Shown here: positions 1 through 4,802 of the stretch, in pieces
Layout: every line of letters begins with the position of its first letter
How positions within the stretch are numbered: the first letter of the stretch is position 1
DNA from: Nitrospinota bacterium
GTDB lineage: Bacteria; Nitrospinota; Nitrospinia; Nitrospinales; VA-1
NCBI GenBank assembly: GCA_002731985.1
Contig: PCCT01000049.1
Coordinates: 1-5,052, forward strand
Reading direction: 5' to 3'
Length of the DNA stretch: 5,052 bases
Program-made: the position numbers and the translations under genes
Notes under the pieces: generated by a model
Told to the model about the DNA's origin: nothing
What the model saw: only the letters and a program-made list of their open reading frames with translations
The model's database searches: none

Positions 1-45
1 AAGCGGTTACGCAGTGGAATACACTTCACTACTAATCTGATTTAA
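1..45 (+). other. Possible 3' end of an upstream plus-strand gene, reading frame undecided
   Basis: This short edge segment precedes a strong plus-strand terminator, so it probably holds the end of a transcribed unit. All three plus frames close here: stops at 33-35, 38-40 and 43-45. The candidate C-terminal peptides are AVTQWNTLHY, SGYAVEYTSLLI and KRLRSGIHFTTNLI. None is recognisable and too little is visible to choose. A non-coding RNA end is also possible, because bases 13-30 can form a weak hairpin (AGTGGA with TTCACT). Confidence 0.3.
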
Positions 46-60
46 GTCTGTTAGTTTATT

Positions 61-98
61 ACCGGGGAGGGCCTAAGGGTCTTCCCCGGTTTTTTTTT
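61..98 (+). terminator. Rho-independent terminator of the upstream unit
   Basis: A GC-rich hairpin has left arm ACCGGGGAGGGCC (61-73) and right arm GGGTCTTCCCCGGT (77-90). The outer eight base pairs are perfect and the inner stem continues with two G-T wobbles around a TAAG loop. An unbroken run of nine T (90-98) follows. This is the strongest terminator in the window and separates the upstream unit from the rest. Confidence 0.9.
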
Positions 99-384
99 GA
101 ATGACTGAATTGTTCAGAACCAAACCTCTCGAAAACACTAAACGCCATCCCTGCTCCTCCCTATAATTTCCGCTTAAAAAAAATCCTTCATCCCCTCTAG
201 TCTCTACAGCGCAATTGAGAAGCATAAATCGCTGACTACCTGGGAAGACCAGTACACCACCCCTGAAGAAAAGTTATTACTCAAATTCTGGTTTATGATG
301 GATCATGGGGGTAAATATTACTCAAGGGCTTGTCCAGAAGGAGATTTTTTCTCCGGGTGCGGACTTGTTGGCGAATGTTAAAAA
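99..384. other. Intergenic region with no confident gene
   Basis: About 286 bases lie between the terminator and the stop of the minus-strand ygfZ-TPR gene. I see no RNA gene, and no terminator for ygfZ-TPR on the minus strand. A 21-codon frame at 101-166 begins MTELFRTKPLEN and faintly recalls the start of some amino-acid permeases. It has no ribosome binding site and stops at once, so I do not call it. The more protein-like frame at 178-381 is listed separately. A short palindrome, GGAGA-T5-TCTCC at 340-354, lacks a T-tract and is not a terminator. ATTACTCAA occurs twice (276-284 and 318-326). Confidence 0.6.
178..381 (+). pseudogene. Orphan open frame, possible gene remnant or small unrecognised protein
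   Basis: This frame is open for 67 codons between stops at 175-177 and 379-381. Its content looks protein-like: it includes SLYSAIEKHK, TTWEDQYTTPEEKLLLKFW and later DHGGKYYSRACPEGDFF, with three Cys near the end (CPEG, SGCG, GEC at the C-terminus). No ATG occurs until 295, there is no ribosome binding site at a plausible place, and I recognise no family. Its stop lies 3 bp from the stop codon of the opposite-strand gene, a normal spacing for tail-to-tail genes. It may be the 3' remnant of a gene that lost its start, or chance. A 67-codon open frame alone is weak evidence at this base composition. Confidence 0.22.
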
Positions 385-2148
385 TCAGAGGACAGAATCT
401 AAAAGCTGATTGAGTTTTTGTTGCATTTCTTTAAGCGGCATCAGGTCGCCTTTTTTTGACGCAACGGCGATGCCTTCCCGGAATGTTTTTATCGCCTCTT
501 CCCGACGCGAAAGCTTTTCCAGAGTTTTCCCTAAAAGAACATAGGCGGCAGAGTAATCATTATATTCTTTTACAACCGTCACGAGCGGAGGTAGCGCTTC
601 TTCGTAATTCTGAAGATCGTAATAGACTGATCCTAGCCCAAAGTTTGCCACTTGATCGGCAGGATCAATATCCAGGACCTGTTTGAACATTGAAATTTTC
701 TGTTCTCTTTCCGCTATATCTTTTTGCGCATTATCCTGAGTTTTCTTTTTTGCCATGTTCTCGGCAACTGCTTTTTCGAACTGGAGTGCGGTTGCTTCAC
801 CTTTTTCAAGCTCGGCTTCATCAATGCGGCCCTGTTGCATGTAGTATATAGAAAGATTGGTATGGGCCATGATTTCTTCGGGGTCAATTTCTACCAGCCG
901 TTTCATCAGTGCGATTGCCTCATCCAGCTTGTTCTGTTTGGATAAAAATACTCCCAAAGCCTCATAAGCACTGGCATTTTTCGGGTCGAGCTCAATGGCT
1001 TCTCTGAGAAGAGCAACGGGCTGTTCCAGACCCTCTTGATCTTTATAAAGAATAAGCGCTTTGTTGTGCAGGCGTTTGGAATGATCTTTGCGAGTTTGCG
1101 GCTGATAAAAAGGGAGGAGGCAGGTCCTTACTTTATAGGGAGCACCCTCTATGGTTACATTCAAATCTACGCCTGGACTTCGATGATCTTTTTGGATGTA
1201 AGCCAACGCAATATTTTTTTTGAGCGATGGTGAAAATATCGAACTTTTAATTGTCCCAATTTTTTTTGAGTCCATTTGAACTTTACTACCGGGCAAGGGG
1301 AGATTGTCTCCCTCGATGATTAATCCCATGAGAGCGAAGTTGGGGGCGCCGTAGGTTTTGATACGGGTAATGACCTCCTGTCCAATGTAGCAGCCCTTGT
1401 TATAACTGACGGAACTATGTTCGAGCCCTGTTTCCGGGAGGATGTTTTTTTCATCCATATCCTTTCTGTAACATGGGATGCCCGCTTCAATGCGAAATAT
1501 TTCCCTCGTGTGAGGATCAATCTGAATCAACGGGTGTATTTTTTCTAATTTCTGTAATTTCTGTGTGATAGTTTCTTTAATTTGAGCCGGAAATGCCAAT
1601 ATACAGCCCTCTTCGCCAGTCAGGGATTTGTTGATGGCCAGGCAAGGTTGTTCATCGAATTTGAATTGACAGATATCGTTTGGTTTTTCCGGAAGGGGCG
1701 AAGAACTTTTTGTAAATTCTTCAATGATATTCGAGCTTCTTGGACCCTGTATGGCCAGAAGAAAATGATCGGGCGAAGCCAGGCTAACATCCTCGCGGAA
1801 AAGAAAGGCATTCAGATGATTCAGCAGATTTTTTTTTTGAACAGATTCAACCAGCATAACCACCGACTCTTCTTCTGTGCGATGAATGGAGAATATCGCG
1901 ATGATTTTTGCTTTTCGGTCGACAATCGCGGTGTTCTGGCCTTGCCCTTTTTTTAGTTTATGTACATCGTTGCTTGTTTGAGTTTGGAAATAATTTAGAA
2001 CATCTGACCCGCTTGCGGAGGCAAGACACCAGTCATCGAGAAAAAAGTATCCAGCTTTTTCGCGGAGGTACTCGTGGTTTTCTTGAGAGGTGAGAGTATT
2101 TTCCAAGTGTGGAGTGATTCTTAGCTGATGGAGAACGATTCCCCACAA
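385..2148 (-). CDS. ygfZ: YgfZ/GcvT-like folate-binding Fe-S maturation protein fused to a C-terminal TPR domain
   Basis: The N-terminal part (about residues 25-350 of 587) is a YgfZ protein, a cytoplasmic relative of the glycine-cleavage T protein. In known bacteria YgfZ uses a folate to support assembly or repair of Fe-S enzymes such as MiaB. The signature motif KGCYIGQE is at 251-258 with its conserved Cys253. The preceding RIEAGIPCYRKDMDEKNILP (219-238) is typical of the family. Residues 364-568 add about five TPR-like helical pairs, for example NASAYEALGVFLSKQNKLDE from 391 and a later ANFGLGSVYYDLQNYEEALP from 501, split by a charged Lys/Ala/Glu linker (454-482). Ordinary YgfZ proteins end near 330-350 residues, so the TPR part is an extension, probably for protein binding. 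The gene follows an A-type Fe-S carrier and overlaps its end by about 28 bp, which suggests translational coupling. The start is uncertain: TTG at 2148 gives the full frame, and TTG at 2106 would avoid the overlap. Neither has a clear Shine-Dalgarno site, and no in-frame ATG occurs before residue 98. The YgfZ identity is firm; the TPR function is inferred. Confidence 0.9.
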   Translation of the reverse strand: MWGIVLHQLRITPHLENTLTSQENHEYLREKAGYFFLDDWCLASASGSDVLNYFQTQTSNDVHKLKKGQGQNTAIVDRKAKIIAIFSIHRTEEESVVMLVESVQKKNLLNHLNAFLFREDVSLASPDHFLLAIQGPRSSNIIEEFTKSSSPLPEKPNDICQFKFDEQPCLAINKSLTGEEGCILAFPAQIKETITQKLQKLEKIHPLIQIDPHTREIFRIEAGIPCYRKDMDEKNILPETGLEHSSVSYNKGCYIGQEVITRIKTYGAPNFALMGLIIEGDNLPLPGSKVQMDSKKIGTIKSSIFSPSLKKNIALAYIQKDHRSPGVDLNVTIEGAPYKVRTCLLPFYQPQTRKDHSKRLHNKALILYKDQEGLEQPVALLREAIELDPKNASAYEALGVFLSKQNKLDEAIALMKRLVEIDPEEIMAHTNLSIYYMQQGRIDEAELEKGEATALQFEKAVAENMAKKKTQDNAQKDIAEREQKISMFKQVLDIDPADQVANFGLGSVYYDLQNYEEALPPLVTVVKEYNDYSAAYVLLGKTLEKLSRREEAIKTFREGIAVASKKGDLMPLKEMQQKLNQLLDSVL

Positions 2149-2462
2149 CCGCAGGTTGAGGATGCATTTGGGTTTACAAAGACGAATCCCTTGCCGTCGA
2201 GGCCACCTTTATAGTCCAGTAACATTCCCTTTAGATAAATGAGGCTTTTAGCGTCCATGAAAACTTTAAAGCCCTCATGTTCAATAACTGTGTCACCCTT
2301 TTCCGTTGGAGTGAATTTGAGGTCGTAAGACAGACCAGAACAGCCTCCACCCTTTACACCCAGGCGTAAACCTATTTCCGGATTGTTTTCCGCCGCTATC
2401 AATTTCCTTACTTCTTCCTTGGCAATCAGTGAAACCTTAATAAATTCCTGTGTAACCGCCAT
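2121..2462 (-). CDS. A-type iron-sulfur cluster carrier (IscA/ErpA/HesB family)
   Basis: This 113-residue cytoplasmic protein belongs to the A-type carriers, which receive Fe-S clusters from a scaffold and pass them to apoproteins. All three ligand cysteines are present: Cys41 in GGGCSGLSY, and Cys104 and Cys106 in the C-terminal STCGCGESFSIS. NPNAS before the CGCG motif is also typical. The GGGCSG and STCGCG context resembles ErpA, while GLRLGV and CGCGESF resemble IscA, so I give no symbol. I chose ATG at 2460-2462 because GGAGG (2468-2472) lies five bases upstream. A TTG four codons earlier overlaps that Shine-Dalgarno site and is unlikely. The gene is first in a two-gene minus-strand operon with ygfZ-TPR and lies divergent from BolA and glutaredoxin genes, which fits a shared Fe-S delivery role. 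Length and motifs are normal. Confidence 0.95.
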   Translation of the reverse strand: MAVTQEFIKVSLIAKEEVRKLIAAENNPEIGLRLGVKGGGCSGLSYDLKFTPTEKGDTVIEHEGFKVFMDAKSLIYLKGMLLDYKGGLDGKGFVFVNPNASSTCGCGESFSIS

Positions 2463-2467
2463 CCGTT

Positions 2468-2472
2468 CCTCC
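2468..2472 (-). promoter_or_regulatory. Ribosome binding site that fixes the A-type carrier start
   Basis: On the minus strand GGAGG sits five bases before the ATG at 2460-2462. It decides against the upstream in-frame TTG at 2474, whose codon directly abuts this site. Confidence 0.85.
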
Positions 2473-2543
2473 AATAGTAAAAGACTGTGCTTAAAAGAAA
2501 TGTTAACAGATTAGATAACATGAAAGGCCTTGAAGTTTCTAAA

Positions 2544-2573
2544 ATTATACTGGAAAATGAAGAAAATATACAA
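2544..2573 (-). promoter_or_regulatory. Predicted sigma70-type promoter of the A-type carrier / ygfZ-TPR operon
   Basis: On the minus strand a perfect TATAAT -10 (2544-2549) lies 18 bases downstream of a weak -35, TTGTAT (2568-2573). Transcription would begin near 2537 and leave a leader of about 75 bases before the ATG at 2462. The palindrome ACAATTGT (2570-2577) overlaps the -35 and could be an operator, though it matches no regulator site I can name. The -35 agrees with consensus only in its TTG. Confidence 0.5.
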
Positions 2574-2779
2574 TTGTTGCTGGAAAATAAAAGTTGGCAG
2601 GAAATGCCATTTCATCCTTAATACTTTAAAAAACAATTGGTTGTTAGGTTCATCTTGGCAGGCGAGGGTGAAGACCGCATTTGGTAGTCATGAAAATTTA
2701 AAACTTTTCATAGGATATAGAATCAAATAAACTGCTACATATTCAAAAGTTCACCATCTAACAGGAGATAAGGTAATCG

Positions 2780-3013
2780 ATGATCAGTATTCCAGATTTG
2801 ACAGCTTTGGTGAAAGAGGGTATTTCTGATGCGGAAGTCGAAGTTTTCGACCGAACAGGGATGAGTGATCACTTCGTTATCCGTGTGACATCGGCAACGT
2901 TTGAAAGCATGGATATCATGGCAAGGCATCGGGCTGTTCAGGCCGTTTTAAATCCTGCAATGCAGGATGGACGAATCCATGCCGCTGAAATAAAAACTGC
3001 AGTACCATCTTGA
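2780..3013 (+). CDS. BolA/IbaG-family protein
   Basis: This small cytoplasmic protein of 77 residues has the BolA fold. BolA proteins pair with monothiol glutaredoxins through a shared [2Fe-2S] cluster and act in cluster trafficking and iron-related regulation. Family landmarks in order are the acidic N-terminal helix and strand (to EVEVFD, 20-24), MSDHFVIRV (28-36), the conserved ARHRAVQAVL segment (48-57) and the C-terminal RIHAAEIKT (66-73). His67 is the invariant histidine expected to bind the cluster with Grx. Length and the short HFVIRV strand fit the IbaG/YrbA-like branch better than long BolA. AGGAG at 2763-2767 is rather far (12 bases) from the ATG; AAGG at 2770-2773 may be the working site. 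A glutaredoxin gene follows 62 bp downstream with no terminator between, so the two are probably co-transcribed, consistent with a physical BolA-Grx pair. Confidence 0.92.
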   Translation: MISIPDLTALVKEGISDAEVEVFDRTGMSDHFVIRVTSATFESMDIMARHRAVQAVLNPAMQDGRIHAAEIKTAVPS

Positions 3014-3075
3014 AAAAAATCTACCAATAAATTCTTACCTGAAACATTAACTAATTTTTATAGGAGTTTTAAAGG

Positions 3076-3396
3076 ATGTCTTCGATCGACGATGAAATCA
3101 AACAAGAAGTGGCTGGTAACAAAATTTTGATCTATGGCAAAGGTACCAAATCTGCTCCACGGTGTGGATTCACTGCAGAAACAGTCCAGTTTTTTAACAA
3201 ATACGGACATCCATTTGAAGTAATAAATGTTTTGGATAACATGCCAAAACGTGATGCCTTGAGCAAGATGACAAATTGGCCAACGTTGCCCAAAGTTTTT
3301 ATTGATGGCAAGTTTTATGGGGATACTGACATCCTTGATGAAATGGAACTCAAAGGCGAAGTCGAGCCTTTGTTGAAAACCGCCTTCGGCGAGTAA
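3076..3396 (+). CDS. grxD: Monothiol glutaredoxin (Grx4/GrxD family)
   Basis: This is a single-domain, 106-residue monothiol glutaredoxin of the class that binds a glutathione-ligated [2Fe-2S] cluster and passes it on, often with BolA as partner. Landmarks are Lys22 in KGT (22-24), the active-site Cys30 in CGFT (30-33), NWPTLPKVFIDGKF (67-80) with the conserved TLP cis-proline segment, and GDTDILDEM (82-90) for glutathione contact. Two positions differ from the usual class: the active site reads CGFT where CGFS is normal, and GDTD replaces the common GGCD/GGSD. Thr for Ser is conservative and probably compatible with function. AGGAG (3062-3066) lies nine bases before the ATG. The position between bolA and a peroxiredoxin-like gene supports one redox/Fe-S operon. 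Confidence 0.95.
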   Translation: MSSIDDEIKQEVAGNKILIYGKGTKSAPRCGFTAETVQFFNKYGHPFEVINVLDNMPKRDALSKMTNWPTLPKVFIDGKFYGDTDILDEMELKGEVEPLLKTAFGE

Positions 3397-3425
3397 TCCA
3401 CGCTAACTTTTCAATTGAGGTATTC

Positions 3426-3947
3426 ATGTCAGATGCTCTAGAAACGGGAGATCGTGCGCCCGCATTCGAGTTGCCCGCTGTTTATGGGTATAAATCAGGC
3501 GCGTCCAGCCCTTCCGCTGAAGAAAAGGTCATGGTCAAGCTAAAGGATTTTCAGGATAAGAAATGGGTGATCTTGTGTTTTTACGCCCAGGACAGCAGTC
3601 CTGAGGATACCCGGCTGATGATCGGTTTCAACGAGTGGAACAGGAAGTTTAAAGCCCGCGAGGTTGAGGTGCTGGGGTGCAGTTGGAATGGAGTCAATTC
3701 GCACCAGCAGTTCATCGAAGTATACCAGATGGGTTTTACCTTACTGGCGGATGAATATAAAAAAGCCACGGAACTGTATGGTGTGATTAAAGAAGAGGAC
3801 GATCTGGGACAAGTGGTCAAAGTGATAGAACGTTCCACCTTCGTGATTGATAAAACGGGAATGATTCGCGCAGTATGGAGAGACCTTGAAGACCTGCGCG
3901 AACATCCGAGAGAAGTCTGGAACTTTATCCAGAAAGAAAAGAAATAA
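3426..3947 (+). CDS. Peroxiredoxin-fold (AhpC/TSA, BCP-like) protein lacking the peroxidatic cysteine
   Basis: This 173-residue protein has the thioredoxin-like fold of peroxiredoxins. It opens with GDRAPAFELP (8-17), has the core strand WVILCFYAQD (47-56), LGCSWNGVNSHQQF (83-96) where BCP proteins have LGVS..SVxSHxxF, and RSTFVIDKTGMIR (136-148). Peroxiredoxins reduce peroxides through a Cys in the motif PxxxT(P)xxC. Here the matching segment reads YAQDSSPEDT, so Asp61 sits where Cys is expected. Only Cys51 and Cys85 remain, inside strands rather than at the catalytic helix start. Peroxidase activity by the normal mechanism is therefore unlikely. There is no signal peptide, so it should be cytoplasmic. 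GAGG (3417-3420) lies five bases before the ATG, and the gene is 29 bp after the glutaredoxin, last in the operon before a terminator. It could be a chaperone-like or regulatory partner of Grx/BolA, or use another Cys; this is inference. Confidence 0.88.
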   Translation: MSDALETGDRAPAFELPAVYGYKSGASSPSAEEKVMVKLKDFQDKKWVILCFYAQDSSPEDTRLMIGFNEWNRKFKAREVEVLGCSWNGVNSHQQFIEVYQMGFTLLADEYKKATELYGVIKEEDDLGQVVKVIERSTFVIDKTGMIRAVWRDLEDLREHPREVWNFIQKEKK

Positions 3948-3980
3948 AAATTAGAATCGTAACTTTTGTGTAACGGTGTG

Positions 3981-4009
3981 AGGGACTCGCTAGAGTTCCT
4001 TTTCTTTTT
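3981..4009 (+). terminator. Rho-independent terminator of the bolA-grx-redoxin operon, overlapping the plsC 3' end
   Basis: AGGGACTC (3981-3988) pairs with GAGTTCCT (3993-4000), eight pairs with one G-T wobble, around a GCTA loop. The T-rich tract TTTTCTTTTT follows from 4000. It lies 33 bp after the redoxin stop. The right arm and T-tract are inside the last codons of the convergent acyltransferase gene, whose stop codon falls in the loop. On the minus strand no T-run follows the hairpin, so it should act in the plus direction only. Confidence 0.75.
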
Positions 4010-4733
4010 CCCGGTGCTCCTCAAAGTTTTTGCAAATTGTATTGCGGATGGCCTCAAGAGCTTCATCCCCTTTCTTAGAGTCCTTTCCGTCAAGAGTCAC
4101 ACTAGGAGAGATGACAATTCGGATGGGGCCAGGATAAATCATTATGCTGCCTTTGCGGATGATGTCTCGGGTGCCAGTAATGGTAACGGGTACCATAGGC
4201 ACATCCGCACGCTGGGCAAGAAGCTGGCTCCCTTTTTTAAAAGGACCGATGTTTCCGTCCGCCGACCTCGTACCTTCAGGAAAAATAACGACGGAATTTC
4301 CCGCCTTGACCGATTCGATGGTATTCAGGAAAGCCTGATAGGATTTCTTTCTATCGCCTCTTTCCACAGGGATATATCGAGCCGCGCCCATTGCCCACCC
4401 CATAAATGGAACACGGAACAAGCTCGCTTTGGAGACCCAGCGGAGTTGAACGGGTAAATAGCCTGATAAAGCAAAGATGTCATAGTATCCCTGATGGTTG
4501 GCTATGAAAATTTGCGCCCGCTCCGTCATCAGGTTTTCCATTCCAGAGATTTCCACACGAATACCATTCCATTGGCAAATCAGTTTGCTCCACAGGGCCG
4601 CTACCTTGTGGGACGTGTTTCCGCTTCGGTCAAATATTCCGACGATAACGGATAGAGCTCCCAGAACGAGGGATAGAATCGTAATTGAAATCCAGAAGCG
4701 TAAAGTGTGGTAATACGATACGACAAGTTTCAA
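3990..4733 (-). CDS. plsC: 1-acyl-sn-glycerol-3-phosphate acyltransferase (PlsC family)
   Basis: The 247-residue protein belongs to the PlsC acyltransferases, which transfer an acyl chain to lysophosphatidic acid to make phosphatidic acid at the inner membrane. Motifs appear in order: NHQGYYD (79-85), giving the catalytic HX4D pair His80 and Asp85; IPVERGDRKKSYQ (121-133); FPEGTRS (151-157); and VPMVPVTITGT (178-188). A hydrophobic segment at about 12-34 should anchor it to the membrane. Length is normal. The start is TTG at 4731-4733, supported by AGGTGA seven bases upstream (4741-4746 on the plus strand); no ATG lies nearby. The gene converges on the redoxin operon and diverges from a nuclease gene, so it is likely a single-gene unit. 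Acyl acceptor specificity cannot be read from sequence, and other lysophospholipid acceptors are possible. Confidence 0.94.
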   Translation of the reverse strand: MKLVVSYYHTLRFWISITILSLVLGALSVIVGIFDRSGNTSHKVAALWSKLICQWNGIRVEISGMENLMTERAQIFIANHQGYYDIFALSGYLPVQLRWVSKASLFRVPFMGWAMGAARYIPVERGDRKKSYQAFLNTIESVKAGNSVVIFPEGTRSADGNIGPFKKGSQLLAQRADVPMVPVTITGTRDIIRKGSIMIYPGPIRIVISPSVTLDGKDSKKGDEALEAIRNTICKNFEEHREKEKEL

Positions 4734-4740
4734 AATCTTC

Positions 4741-4746
4741 TCACCT
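4741..4746 (-). promoter_or_regulatory. Ribosome binding site supporting a TTG start for plsC
   Basis: On the minus strand AGGTGA precedes the TTG codon at 4731-4733 by seven bases. This supports the non-ATG start; the next in-frame Met is residue 65, inside the acyltransferase domain. Confidence 0.7.
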
Positions 4747-4802
4747 GAGTTTGATAAAAAACCAATCGTGGAAACTTGGCAGGTTGGTATAGAGAATCAG
4801 CT

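Larger units (their letters stand above)
2463..2779. other. Divergent intergenic region between the Fe-S carrier and BolA genes
   Basis: This AT-rich stretch of 317 bases must carry the promoters of both divergent units. A good minus-strand promoter is listed separately (2544-2573). I found no convincing -35/-10 pair for the plus strand; TATAGA at 2716-2721 is a possible -10 without a matching -35. A 33-codon plus frame (2520-2621) reads MKGLEVSKIILENEENIQLL at its start, but it has no ribosome binding site and runs through the minus-strand promoter, so I do not call it a gene. Small repeats are present: CTGGAAAAT at 2550-2558 and 2580-2588, the palindrome ACAATTGT at 2570-2577 with a second ACAATTG near 2632-2638, and inverted arms AACTTTT (2702-2708) and AAAAGTT (2745-2751). 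Confidence 0.6.

Noticed and set aside
101..166. 21-codon frame beginning MTELFRTKPLEN, slightly like amino-acid permease N-termini
   Set aside because: Too short, no ribosome binding site, immediate stop, and no permease sequence follows in any frame.
340..354. Palindrome GGAGA-T5-TCTCC as a terminator for ygfZ-TPR
   Set aside because: The stem is only five pairs and no T-tract follows on either strand.
1582..1956. 124-codon plus-strand open frame opposite ygfZ
   Set aside because: The opposite strand encodes continuous YgfZ sequence with family motifs; this frame is Phe/Arg-rich and has no ribosome binding site.
2530..2730. 66-codon plus-strand frame in the divergent intergenic region
   Set aside because: The product is Lys/Trp-rich as expected from AT-rich non-coding DNA, with no ribosome binding site, and it overlaps the predicted promoter.
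3951..3975. Imperfect inverted repeat CGTAAC...GTAACG as a second terminator between the convergent genes
   Set aside because: It has a mismatch in a six-base stem and no T-tract directly after it; the hairpin at 3981-4009 is far better.
3581..4093. 170-codon minus-strand open frame antisense to the redoxin and plsC end
   Set aside because: It lies opposite two genes with clear motifs, its product is Ser/Thr/Arg-rich with no recognisable domain, and it overlaps plsC in another frame.
3966..4457. 163-codon plus-strand open frame opposite plsC
   Set aside because: It is a shadow of the plsC gene, which carries all acyltransferase motifs; the product has no recognisable feature.
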